From positions 51,740 through 115,739 of the forward strand of contig JACVCB010000010.1 in NCBI GenBank assembly GCA_016742255.1: a stretch of DNA of 64,000 nt. Reading direction: 5' to 3'. Below the pieces are notes generated by a model that saw only the letters and a program-made list of their open reading frames with translations, did not search any database and had not been told where the DNA came from. The DNA is from Leptospira sp. (GTDB taxonomy: Bacteria; Spirochaetota; Leptospiria; Leptospirales; Leptospiraceae). This document shows, piece by piece, positions 7,063 to 16,400 of the stretch. A program made the position numbers and the translations under genes. Every line of letters begins with the position of its first letter. Within the stretch, counting starts at the first letter, position 1.

Positions 7063-8382
7063 ATGGCCTCACAAAAAAAGAATCACGAATTTTCAAATAT
7101 TATAAAAACTCTAAAACAGAATGGAAGAGAATCAGAAGTAGAAACTCGATTGGTATTACCACTCATTCAATTGTTCGGTTTTAACAATGAAAACTTTCGA
7201 GATAAAGTATCCTTAAAAAATTGTGGTGAAGCAGACTTTGTTTGTTATGTAGATCAAAAACCTTTTCTAGTGATTGAAACAAAATCAAATTCAGTCAATT
7301 TATCTGATCCCAATGGAAAACCATACTTAGATACAAAATTTCAATTATTTGAATATATGCGTTCAAAAGAATTACAGCAGGTTCCATTTGGATTATTGAT
7401 CAATGGCAAAAACGCACAGATTTTCAAAAGGAAAGAAAATATAATTTTTCCTTTAACAGAAATTTTAAACTTAGAAACAAATACAGATAAATCAATCACC
7501 ACGTTAAAAAAATATTTAAAGAAGCCGTTCCATTACGAAGAAAGTTTTAATTCTGCCATTATCGCTATTTATAATAATAAAGGTGGAGTTGGTAAAACAG
7601 TTACAACAGGTAACTTTGCAGGAGTACTAGCGGAAAAAGGGAAAAATGTTTTACTCATTGATTTAGACCCGCAACAAAGAGACCTAACTGATTCCTTTAA
7701 AATTGATCATAAAAAGATGGATTCATCCACAAGTATCTTTGATATTTTACTTGGAAAAGAAATCAAAGAAGGAATCAAAACAATTCCAATCAAAAAAAAT
7801 TTACACATCATCAAAGGTGATGAACGTTTTGATAGCTCTACGTATGCGACTAAATCAATAAGCCTTTCTATGATTAAGAAATTTAGAAAGTTATTGGAGA
7901 TGTTTAGTAGCAGAGGTAAATTTGATTATATCTTGATCGATTGTCCGACAAACTGGAGTTTTTTTAGCAAAATGGGCGTTTCTGTTTCGGATGCAGTATT
8001 AATACCTGTGAATTACCAAGCAGCACAAGCAATCCATAATGCAGTTCAAGTATTAGAGAAATTTATTCCAGAAGTTTGGTATGAGAGAAATGGGAGTGGG
8101 CCAGAAGTTTTGCCTATTCTTTTTAATAATGCATATACGGATCAAACGAGTAAAAAACATTTTGATGATGTAAGGCGTGATGAGATTAGAAAATTAACAA
8201 AAGATAAATGGTATTTAAAACTATTTGATGAAGTGATTGAAATCAAACACCATCATGAAATTTCAACTTCTCTTTTTCTACATATTGATCAAAATGGACC
8301 ATCTCCCTATACTTTAAAAAACAAAAACTCAAAAGCATTCAAAGAATATGAAGAAGTGATAAGAAAATTTTTTGGAATATAA
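7063..8382 (+). CDS. Fusion of HSDR_N-type PD-(D/E)xK nuclease domain with ParA/MinD-family ATPase
   Basis: This 439-residue protein joins two domains. Residues ~20-135 resemble the N-terminal nuclease domain of type I restriction HsdR subunits: ETRLVLPLIQLFG, then Asp58 in GEADFVCYV and Glu72-x-Lys74 in LVIETKS, a complete D...ExK catalytic set. Residues ~165-439 are a ParA/Soj ATPase with deviant Walker A KGGVGKT (173-179), switch I DLDPQ (200-204) and Walker B ILIDCP (Asp293). No ParB-like gene, methylase or specificity subunit is adjacent, and both flanking genes read toward it or away from it on the other strand. The gene is visibly more AT-rich than its neighbours, which suggests transfer. 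A defence or plasmid-exclusion role is inference. Confidence 0.88.
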   Translation: MASQKKNHEFSNIIKTLKQNGRESEVETRLVLPLIQLFGFNNENFRDKVSLKNCGEADFVCYVDQKPFLVIETKSNSVNLSDPNGKPYLDTKFQLFEYMRSKELQQVPFGLLINGKNAQIFKRKENIIFPLTEILNLETNTDKSITTLKKYLKKPFHYEESFNSAIIAIYNNKGGVGKTVTTGNFAGVLAEKGKNVLLIDLDPQQRDLTDSFKIDHKKMDSSTSIFDILLGKEIKEGIKTIPIKKNLHIIKGDERFDSSTYATKSISLSMIKKFRKLLEMFSSRGKFDYILIDCPTNWSFFSKMGVSVSDAVLIPVNYQAAQAIHNAVQVLEKFIPEVWYERNGSGPEVLPILFNNAYTDQTSKKHFDDVRRDEIRKLTKDKWYLKLFDEVIEIKHHHEISTSLFLHIDQNGPSPYTLKNKNSKAFKEYEEVIRKFFGI

Positions 8383-8413
8383 ACCAAAAAGTTAAATCCA
8401 ATCCTTTCAATAC

Positions 8414-8914
8414 TTAACTTACTTTTTTGTAAAATGTTTCTGTAGCTTTAGCTTCTTCTCCGTTTGGGCTGATGTTATAGGTAGTGAGAGAAAATTCTGA
8501 GTCGCTCAAGATTTGAAACTCTGTCCTCCAACCCCAAAGGTCGTCTCCATATTCCGGGTTTCCATAAGAACCAGTCATAGCGAATCCATTTCCCTTTTGT
8601 GGTCCACTAGATAACATGATTTGTGTTCCCATATGAAAACTATCAATCCATGAACTCGTATACCTTTGGTAAGGAATATCATATCCGACAATCATTTTAC
8701 CTTCGAATGGTTTCCCTTCTAAACTACTTTTGGTATCTAGGCAAATGAACCGACCACCTAATAGACTTGTGATGGTTGTTTCTGCAGCCGACTCATCAGC
8801 CAATACATCTTTTTCAAACCAAGTTTTTGTGTTTCCTTGCCAATGCCCGAGGAGACGTTTTAATTGTTTGTGCGCTCCGTCTAGTAAAGATGTTTCGAAT
8901 TTGTTAGTTGGCAT
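8414..8914 (-). CDS. DUF1579-family protein
   Basis: This 166-residue soluble protein has the DUF1579 signature: a start like LLGHWQGNTKTWFE, then LLGGRFICLDT, KMIVGYDIPYQRYTSSWIDS and a C-terminal FSLTTYNISPNGEE segment. These form a lipocalin-like barrel in the family. Its function is unknown; members often sit near glyoxalase- or RibD-like genes, as here. The ATG has AAGGAAA upstream. It lies 47 bp downstream of the RibD-like gene on the same strand, so the two probably form one unit. Confidence 0.8.
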   Translation of the reverse strand: MPTNKFETSLLDGAHKQLKRLLGHWQGNTKTWFEKDVLADESAAETTITSLLGGRFICLDTKSSLEGKPFEGKMIVGYDIPYQRYTSSWIDSFHMGTQIMLSSGPQKGNGFAMTGSYGNPEYGDDLWGWRTEFQILSDSEFSLTTYNISPNGEEAKATETFYKKVS

Positions 8915-8961
8915 AATGAATTTTCCTTTCTGGTATTTTATCTTTTAAATGAATGTTTTAT

Positions 8962-9513
8962 CTAAGGCGTATAACGAAGGATCACAGCACCAGAAGAAAG
9001 CGAATTTGTTTCAACATGTTTTAAGGGAATATTCGGAATACCTTCTTGGAATAGTTTTGTTCCCTTCCCTAAAAATATAGGAGTGATGCAGATCCTGTAT
9101 TCGTCGAATAGATTTGCTTTCATCAAAGAAGCCGATAAGATTCCACTTCCAAAAACAAACATATTCCCTGAACCTTCATTTTTTAATTTTGTCAGTTCTT
9201 TCACTGCATCTTTTGTAATTGAGGTATTGTTCCAATTTGCGGACTGGAGTGTGGTGGAACATGCAAGTTTAGGGAGACTATTCATGAATTTGGCAACTTC
9301 CCCTTCATCCTCAGGAGCATTGGTCCAATAATCGGCCATTCCTTGGTAAGTTGTAGCACCAAACACAAGGTAGTCGGCTGATCGCAGTTGGATGAGACTA
9401 AGATCTTCAAGTTCTTTTCCCCAAACAAGTCCGTGGAAACTAAGGTCCCAATTTTTTTCACCTTCGAAGTATCCGTCTAAGGTGATTAAATTCCACATGA
9501 TTAATTTTCTCAT
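8962..9513 (-). CDS. Dihydrofolate-reductase-family (RibD C-terminal) oxidoreductase
   Basis: The 183-residue protein begins MRKLIMWNLITLDGYFEGEK, the classic start of the YyaP/RibD-C branch of the dihydrofolate reductase fold. It also shows YLVFGATTYQGMADYW and a nucleotide-site segment GNMFVFGSGILSASLM, and ends with EYRICITPIFLGKGTKLF. It should be an NADPH-dependent reductase, but the substrate is unknown and it is not the folate-cycle DHFR. An AGAAGG precedes the ATG. It is paired with the DUF1579 gene downstream. Confidence 0.85.
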   Translation of the reverse strand: MRKLIMWNLITLDGYFEGEKNWDLSFHGLVWGKELEDLSLIQLRSADYLVFGATTYQGMADYWTNAPEDEGEVAKFMNSLPKLACSTTLQSANWNNTSITKDAVKELTKLKNEGSGNMFVFGSGILSASLMKANLFDEYRICITPIFLGKGTKLFQEGIPNIPLKHVETNSLSSGAVILRYTP

Positions 9514-9779
9514 AATGACCTTCTTTTGTACTGTTTTTGGATCAAGCGAGTTATGAATGTTACAAAACGTATTGTATATACAGTCATTCAGAAAGGTATA
9601 TCTGTTTTTTCATTTTAAGTCAAGAAGTTTGTGAGTGTAGGGAATTCATTTACAATCAAAACTAAAATTTCTTAGTTCTGAATGATTTGTTTCTATATCA
9701 AATCGATGTTAATTGACTCATTATTTTTCGCACTGAATGATGGTTGCTTTTTTAGGAACGAAAATGGAAAACGAAATGG

Positions 9780-10265
9780 ATGGAAACAAAGATAGTAACA
9801 ATAGAGCAAAAGTATTTGGTTGGGAAAAAATTGGAGATGTCTTTAACGAATCCATTTACTCCGATATTATGGAAATCGTTTCAACCGATCATTCCTAAAA
9901 TTTTACATCGTAATTCAAATGAACTCATTTCTTTATCTGTGTATCCATCTGATTATTTTCAATCGTTTGATCCAAATGCTAAATTTCAAAAATGGGCAGC
10001 CGTAGAAGTTTCGAAGTTTTCCGATTTTCTTCCGGAAACAGAAGGATTTACACTTCTGAGTGGTTTGTATGCAGAATTTTTATATAAAGGTTTACCAAAT
10101 GAAGCTGGACCATTCTTTCATTCGATTTTTACGAATTGGTTACCAAACTCAAACTTTCAATTAGACAATCGTCCTCATTTTGAGGTGATGGGAGAGAAAT
10201 ATAAAAACGACGCTCCAGATTCTGAAGAACTGGTTTATATTCCGATTCAGCACACCTCGAAGTAA
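9780..10265 (+). CDS. GyrI-like small-molecule-binding protein
   Basis: The 161-residue product lacks a DNA-binding domain and looks like a stand-alone GyrI-like (AraC effector-binding) domain. The N-terminal KYLVGKKLEMS and the C-terminal run GPFFHSIFTNWLPNSN, RPHFEVMGEKY, SEELVYIPI match the family's typical ending. Such domains bind small ligands and usually belong to regulators or act alone as sequestering proteins. Two other ATGs lie just upstream (9764, 9776) but in other frames. It diverges from the RibD-like gene across a 266-bp gap in which I see no clear structure. Confidence 0.7.
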   Translation: METKIVTIEQKYLVGKKLEMSLTNPFTPILWKSFQPIIPKILHRNSNELISLSVYPSDYFQSFDPNAKFQKWAAVEVSKFSDFLPETEGFTLLSGLYAEFLYKGLPNEAGPFFHSIFTNWLPNSNFQLDNRPHFEVMGEKYKNDAPDSEELVYIPIQHTSK

Positions 10266-10310
10266 CCTGACCCTTCCTCCTTGGAATTGAACAAATGATA
10301 ATCGATAGGC

Positions 10311-10868
10311 CTAAACCAACGGTGGCCAAACGCTACTTTTGGTCGGTTCATCTGGCATATAGACAACCCAAAGTTTATCACCGACTTTTTTAGTTAGGTG
10401 GACTGATTCATAAATATTACCAACGTTTCCGACATGTTTTTGGCCATTGGCTTCAAATAAAAATTCCACAACAGTGGGTGATTTTCCGTTTAGTGACTGA
10501 GTGTAATCTTTTCGTATTTCTGTGATTTCACCTACCGTTGCTTTACCAAGTTCTAATGGTAGAAGTTCGTCTTTGGCAGTTTGTAATCCCTTTCGCCAAC
10601 AAAAGATTCCAATGATAGGTAAAAGAATTGTCCAACAAAATGGGATCGTAAAAAAAATTCCAATGAGGGTCATCACATTCCCTGTGTATTTGATCCTTCT
10701 TACAAATTGATTGGGTAGGGCTCTCGGTGTTTTGGGAGGTTCTGCTCCAAGTTCGTCTGAGTTGTAAGAATAGGCAAGTGTCCCACCGCAGTTTTTACAG
10801 TTACTCAAACTTTTGTCTGTGTATTGTGATTTGCACCAAGGGCATTGGATGATGAGATCAAAAGGCAT
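10311..10868 (-). CDS. Zinc-ribbon membrane protein, DUF3592-like
   Basis: The 185-residue protein has an N-terminal zinc ribbon (CPWCKSQYTD...CKNCGG, residues ~9-30). A linker and hydrophobic helices around residues 65-95 follow, then a C-terminal beta domain with VGEITEIRKDYTQ and VGDKLWVVYMPDEPTKS, as in DUF3592 proteins. The ATG at 10868 is preferred because GGAACC lies just upstream; an in-frame TTG seven codons earlier is less likely. Function is unknown. It is convergent with the GyrI-like gene. Confidence 0.7.
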   Translation of the reverse strand: MPFDLIIQCPWCKSQYTDKSLSNCKNCGGTLAYSYNSDELGAEPPKTPRALPNQFVRRIKYTGNVMTLIGIFFTIPFCWTILLPIIGIFCWRKGLQTAKDELLPLELGKATVGEITEIRKDYTQSLNGKSPTVVEFLFEANGQKHVGNVGNIYESVHLTKKVGDKLWVVYMPDEPTKSSVWPPLV

Positions 10869-11183
10869 ATTGGTTCCGTTTCCAATCAATAAAATCCTTA
10901 AAAGAAATTGTCAAGATTAGTTTAGTAGGGACTGGAATCGAACGTAAATTGGTTTGATCTTAATCACTCAACAAATGTCTCTATCAAAGATAACGTTACT
11001 GATACCAGCTAACAATCAATAAATCATGAACAGTGATCGTGAGAAGATTCTAAACAATTGTTGGTTTTTAATTTCGATTGGTTCAGATTTTAATTTCATT
11101 CCAAATTTTGTTTGGAATCAAAATGATTTAGAAAGCTAAGATTTCTGAGTTGATTCGATATAATATGTGCTTATAATCAAAGC

Positions 11184-11846
11184 ATGCAGTATTTGTTTAT
11201 GAGTTTGATTTTCCTATTGTTCCAATGCACACAACCAACACTCAACAATCCGAGTGACATCCAATCCGATGCATTTAAGGAAAATGAAACACTTCTGTGC
11301 CTCACTGGGCAACTATCTGCTTGTCGCATTCCCGTTCCTGTTTGTACAACGTGTAGATTTTTTTCCACCAGCGTAACCTATGATGGCAATCGAGGTGGTA
11401 TAGCAGGTGCAGATGCAAAATGTATGGCTGATTCTAAAAAACCATCGGAACCAGTAGGTGCGGTTTATAAGGCCTTTCTTGTGGATGATGTGAATCGCAT
11501 TGCATGTACAACTTCAAATTGTACCACAAGTGGGATATCAGAACATGTGGATTGGATTTTAAAACCAAATACTACTTACAAGCGAGCTGTGGATGGTGTG
11601 ATAATTGCGACAACGAATAGTGAAGGAATCTTTACAACCCAAATAAATGACGCAGCGAATCCTACACTTGCTATTGTTTTTACAGGACTAAATACGAGTG
11701 GTTGGCTCACTCGAATTTCTGGAGATCATTGCACTCGTTGGACTAGTAATGCCGTGAATGGTGCATCCACAAATAGCTCTAGTTTGAATTCTGGATCTAT
11801 AACAGGATGTAATATTGCTTACGCGATGCTTTGTGTGGAACAGTAG
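11184..11846 (+). CDS. DUF1554-domain lipoprotein
   Basis: A short signal peptide ends in IFLLFQC (lipobox, Cys near residue 15), so the protein is probably lipid-anchored in the envelope. After a Ser/Asn-rich stretch, CRFFSTSVTYDGNRGGIAGA with DAKCMADSK begins a DUF1554 domain, a lectin-like fold common in leptospiral surface lipoproteins. It continues with YKAFLVDD, SGWL and the C-terminal NIAYAMLCVEQ. The N-terminal LNNPSD.QS..F.E module is shared with the propeller lipoprotein at 57179. No Shine-Dalgarno sequence is clear; a TATAAT lies very close upstream, so the mRNA may be short-leadered or translation may start at the Met at 11199. Confidence 0.85.
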   Translation: MQYLFMSLIFLLFQCTQPTLNNPSDIQSDAFKENETLLCLTGQLSACRIPVPVCTTCRFFSTSVTYDGNRGGIAGADAKCMADSKKPSEPVGAVYKAFLVDDVNRIACTTSNCTTSGISEHVDWILKPNTTYKRAVDGVIIATTNSEGIFTTQINDAANPTLAIVFTGLNTSGWLTRISGDHCTRWTSNAVNGASTNSSSLNSGSITGCNIAYAMLCVEQ

Positions 11847-11856
11847 CAGAAGGCTC

Positions 11857-11874
11857 ACCTCAATTAAATGAGGT
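11857..11874. terminator. Short hairpin between convergent genes
   Basis: ACCTCA and TGAGGT form a 6-bp stem around the loop ATTAAA, followed on the plus strand by TTTAGAATT. It sits in the 28-bp gap between two convergent genes. Termination is plausible but the T-run is poor. Confidence 0.35.
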
Positions 11875-13134
11875 TTAGAATTCAATGGGTGTATAAAACG
11901 ACATTTCAATGGTAGTGAGTGAAATTTTATAACCATTTTGATTATAAAATGGACCACCAATACCTAATCGCCAATTGATCACACCGATTGGTATTTCCCA
12001 AAATACATAAAAACTTTTTGCATAATTGGAGGAAGAGTTCACACGTCCTATTCCTAAAGTCAAAAGAGCATACAATTCGAGAGGATTCAGTTGGTTTCCT
12101 GTGAGTTGAGAATAGAACAAAGCGAGTAATGGATCAATAGATTTAGGATTCACATCACCTTTTAATAGAGTATAAAAACCAAGTGCCTCTAAGTTATTTC
12201 CAGAAGACAAATGTGACAATAGGTAAACACGATATGGGTCTGCATCAATGTTACCATTATTAAGCAATGAATACCTTCCCATATTATCAATTTTTTCATC
12301 TAAATTTCGACCTGAACTAAACACCAGGAAATTGTTAAAATAACCATTTCCATCATTAAAATCAGCAGTACCTTGGATGTTGACTTTTGAATATCCAAAA
12401 CCAGCACCTAACCGAAAGTGGTCGTTTCCTTTTTTTCCAAAATAAATTGCAGGAAGTAACATGTGATAACTACCATACGTTTCTGTTCCTAAATCCTTAT
12501 TGGTGTATTGTTTGATAGGAGATGAGTCCTTTGAAGAATTCGAATCTTCACTTGATGAACTGTTAGTGGCAACGACGTCCGTTATTTTTTGTTTTGTTTG
12601 TCTAAAGTTTACGTTACGATTGAGAATAAACAAACCCCAATTTTCACCTATTTGCCATTCTGGAGATTTTAAGTCATAGAGAAAGGTTAGATTTTGGTCC
12701 ATCCGTTGGTCATCTTTCATAACTGCATTCCCACCAGTATCGGATTGGATGGTAAGATCTGTTAAATTTGCTTGTACACCTGGATAAAAGGTAAGGAAAC
12801 GGGAACCATTTTCCTTTTTTAACGAAAATTCCTTCGGTGGTTCATATGGTTTTTTAGGTGTAAGTGGAATGATTGTTTGATCATTTTGAAACTTTATTTT
12901 TAATTCTTGGACTCCGTCATTAGAAAGTTTTGAATTTAGATTTTTTGCCGGAAGTTTTTGGTTTGTTTCTTGGGATTGTATCGGAATTGAGAATAAGTAA
13001 AACGAAAAGATAATATATTTTGAGAAAGTTTCCACTAACGCATGTTTTAAACGAATAAATAAATTACCAGCATATTTTTTCGTTAGGTTATAAACTCTAT
13101 TGATAAGAAACCTTTCTTTTTCAACAAAAAACAT
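11875..13134 (-). CDS. Putative outer-membrane or secreted protein of unknown function
   Basis: About 420 residues at most. A hydrophobic export signal (YIIFSFYLFSIPIQSQ) is preceded by an unusually long, basic N-terminus, and the upstream ATG at 13134 overlaps a dispersed repeat. A GTG nearer the signal (the Val of ALVETFSK) may be the true start. A Ser/Asp-rich loop (SSSSEDSNSSKDSS) sits between strand-like segments with alternating aromatics (TYGSYHMLLPAIYFGKKG, RLGAGFGYSKV), and the end SFYTPIEF suggests a barrel strand. I do not recognise a named family. It is convergent with the DUF1554 gene. Confidence 0.65.
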   Translation of the reverse strand: MFFVEKERFLINRVYNLTKKYAGNLFIRLKHALVETFSKYIIFSFYLFSIPIQSQETNQKLPAKNLNSKLSNDGVQELKIKFQNDQTIIPLTPKKPYEPPKEFSLKKENGSRFLTFYPGVQANLTDLTIQSDTGGNAVMKDDQRMDQNLTFLYDLKSPEWQIGENWGLFILNRNVNFRQTKQKITDVVATNSSSSEDSNSSKDSSPIKQYTNKDLGTETYGSYHMLLPAIYFGKKGNDHFRLGAGFGYSKVNIQGTADFNDGNGYFNNFLVFSSGRNLDEKIDNMGRYSLLNNGNIDADPYRVYLLSHLSSGNNLEALGFYTLLKGDVNPKSIDPLLALFYSQLTGNQLNPLELYALLTLGIGRVNSSSNYAKSFYVFWEIPIGVINWRLGIGGPFYNQNGYKISLTTIEMSFYTPIEF

Positions 13135-13258
13135 CCCTATACGTTAGTGTGAAAACCTTAGTGAAGGTGTTTATTACGAAAAGCACTAAAGGGATGGATG
13201 CGGGCGGGAGCTCTGGCCAGGGAAGGCCAGGCTAACGCGAGAAGCGAATGCCGAAACT
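13130..13258 (+). repeat. ~130-bp structured direct repeat, copy 1
   Basis: This segment matches 16999-17128 in the same orientation. Both begin AACATCCCTATACGTTAGTG and continue through GTGAAAACC, a GTGTTT box, GATGCGGGCG/GGTGCGGGCG and a GCGA/GCGC box to CCGAA. CATCCCT (13132-13138) can pair with AGGGATG (13189-13195). A perfect CTGGCC-AGGGAA-GGCCAG hairpin follows near 13213-13230. The GC-rich core stands out against the local background. It lies in the gap upstream of the propeller lipoprotein gene. Confidence 0.75.
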
Positions 13259-13408
13259 TATATCCGAAATCTGGATAATTTTAGAAGTGGCCAAAAATTT
13301 GTTGTTTCTTGGAGAAAGAACGACTCAAAATGGAAACACTGCAGTCGGATCAATACAAATTGGTAAATCCTTGGCAGCAAATTGAAAAATACAATCGAAA
13401 GGTCAAAA

Positions 13409-16400
13409 ATGAAACCTCTGAACTTCCTCTTCCTTCTACTCTTTTATACAAATTGTATCCTCACGCCTTTCATGAATACAAATGGGAAATCATCCGATGG
13501 TAAAAGTTTCCTCAAATTCATATTAAGTGCCATTGGTGTTTCGTTTGGTGGAGGACAAGATTTAGTGCCTGCTGGAGGTGGTGTGGCTACCATGAGTGGT
13601 ACTTCGATACGTTCGAGTGACGGGATGATCACTATTGACATTCCGGAAGGTGCTGTGACTGAGACAATAGAGTTTACGATCGAAAAGTATACACCGGCCA
13701 CTAATTCTTATCCTGGCAGTTACATACCAACGAGCTTTGCATACGAAATTACTCCTTCTTATCGATTTAAAAAACCTGTAACAGTAAGTATGTCTCTCGA
13801 TACTTCAACAATACAGAGTCTTAATCTAACGAAAGCAAAGAGTTTGGGTTTTTCGTACAGTCGAACTAGTGTTAGTGAAGATTCTGGGCGATTTCCAAGT
13901 TGGATGGCACATGAGACAAATGTTGTAGGTGATAAAGTTGTTTTTAACACAGAAACCTTCTCTATTTTTGGAATTGCGACTCCTCCTCCTGGAAATCAAC
14001 CTCCAATCAATCTTGGCGCATTTTATTATTTCAAAGCAGGTTGTGATTACCTTCCTTATTCACTTAGAACGAGAGTGGTTGACCCAGACGGAGATACATT
14101 ACAGGTTTATTTGATAACAGGTCCCGCGAATGGAGGATCGGTTGCGATTCCCATGACACGAGAGGGGACAACGGATTGGTATGCAGCGAATATTCCTTAT
14201 GAAGCAATGAGTTCGAGCGGAATTCAAATGCAAATTTCAGCTTCTGACTCTTTTGGACAAACCAGTCTTGTCCCTTCAACAGGAGTATTCAATTATCCAG
14301 CTAGTTCCAATAATACACTTTATATTACCAACTACGATCGAGATAAGGATAACGATGGATTGCTTTGTGCATGGGAAAGGGATAATGGGAAAAGTGATAC
14401 GAACGCGAGTGATGCGACTGGTGTTACAGATACCGATGGTGATGGAATTCCCAATGGATCTGACTATACTCCAAATGGAGAAGGCAATCCGACCATTGAC
14501 TCTCTTCAAATATTTCCAGCAAATGTAAGTCTTGATTTAACAGAAAAAGTGATCTTCGGAGTTAGCGCAAGTTTTGGTGGCTCACCTCGTTATGTTAACG
14601 CAAACTTTGTCACCACAGGTATAGGACTTGGAGGTGGCGCGGTTGGTACAATGAACATGAGTACCTTCACACCTTCGGTACCTGGAGCAGCAGGAATTGT
14701 CGCTAGTGTGGGAGTTTTCAATGTCACGGCAACAGCTGTTGTTGCTGATACGCTAGGTCCAAATAATATCACTACACTTGTTGCCAATCCAATTGCTTCA
14801 AACAAAATCCAATTACAATGGCTGGCTCCAGGGGATGACAATCAATTTGGTCGTGCTGTGACTTACCAAATTTTTAGATCAACTAATGTTATTTCTAATA
14901 ATAACAATTGTAATGGTATTTTGATCAATCATACACTCACACCAAAAATTGCTGGAGTAATGGAAAAGTTAGATGTTGGTGGTTTAACGCCTGATACACT
15001 CTATTATTTTTGTATCAGGGCAGTAGATGACAATGGAAATTTTAACCAATGGAATGGAACGGTTTCTGCTAAAACATATACAAACCCAGATATGGTTCCT
15101 CCCGCAGATATAGTAAGTGTTACAGCAACAAGTTTAGGTATTGATAAAATCCAGTTGAATTGGACTGCCGTAGGTGATGATGGAAATCTAGGTTCTGCTC
15201 AAAATTATGAGATTTTTAGATCAACTAGTCCAATCCTAACAGATACTCAATGTCGCAGTGCCGTTTTGGTTCCCAATACTGTAGCCTCTAATCCTTCTGG
15301 AACGCCACTCAGTTTTACAGTTTCTAATTTGGGAGACAATACTGTTTATTACTTTTGTATCGTTGCGGTCGATGAATCCAACAATTATAGCACTTGGAAT
15401 GGAATGACTACAGCAACAACATTACGTAAAAATCTTCCACCTAATATTACGCTTTCGGATACTTTGTCTGGTGTCCTTCCAGATTCAGTTGTATTGAATG
15501 CCTCGTTATCGGGAGATCCAGATGCAGTTGCATGTGGTGCAAATGCATCCAACTATATTTATAGTTGGTCTGTGTTAAACAAACCTCCTACTTCCTTAAT
15601 TTCCACGACCAGTATCACGGGAGGGAATACCAAAGTCGCATCATTTACTCCAGATGTTCCAGGAGATTATACAGTTCTTTTCTCTTTCACAGATGACAAA
15701 GGTAGTTGTGGTGGAACCAATTCTTTGAATGTAAAATCTGTTGTTATTACAATAACTAGGCCTTCAGGAGTCAAACAATGGACGAGACTTTTTGGTTTTG
15801 ATCCTGGTGGAATTGTTGGCAATGGAGGTGTAACATCTGATGCAAATGGTAATGTTTATGCGATCGGAGATACAAATGTTAGTGTGGATGGACAAACATT
15901 AACTGGGACAATTGATTTTATACTTGTCAAAAGCAATTCAAATGGAGTTAAGCAGTGGACACGTATATTAGGTGTTGCAGGCAAACAAACAACTGGATGG
16001 TATGTTGCTACTGATACAAATGGATATGTTTACGCAAGCGGTCAAACTTCAGGAAATCTGGATGGACAAACATTAAACGGCACGTTTGATGCTTTTATTA
16101 TAAAATACGATACAAATGGCTCGAAATTTTGGACACGTTTGTTAGGTGGTGCAGGAAAGGAAACATTTGGTCGTGGTATAACATCAGATTCCAATGGAAA
16201 TATTTACGCGACTGGATTCACTGATAGTAGTTTAGATGGACAACCGATAACTGGTACTAGAGATATGTTGATTGTAAAATACAATGACGCTGGAGTCAAA
16301 CAGTGGACAAGATTGTTGGGTGTAGCAGGTCAACAAACGTTAGGTATCAGTATTACGTCTGACTCTAATGGGAATGTTTACTCCACTGGAAATGCATACG

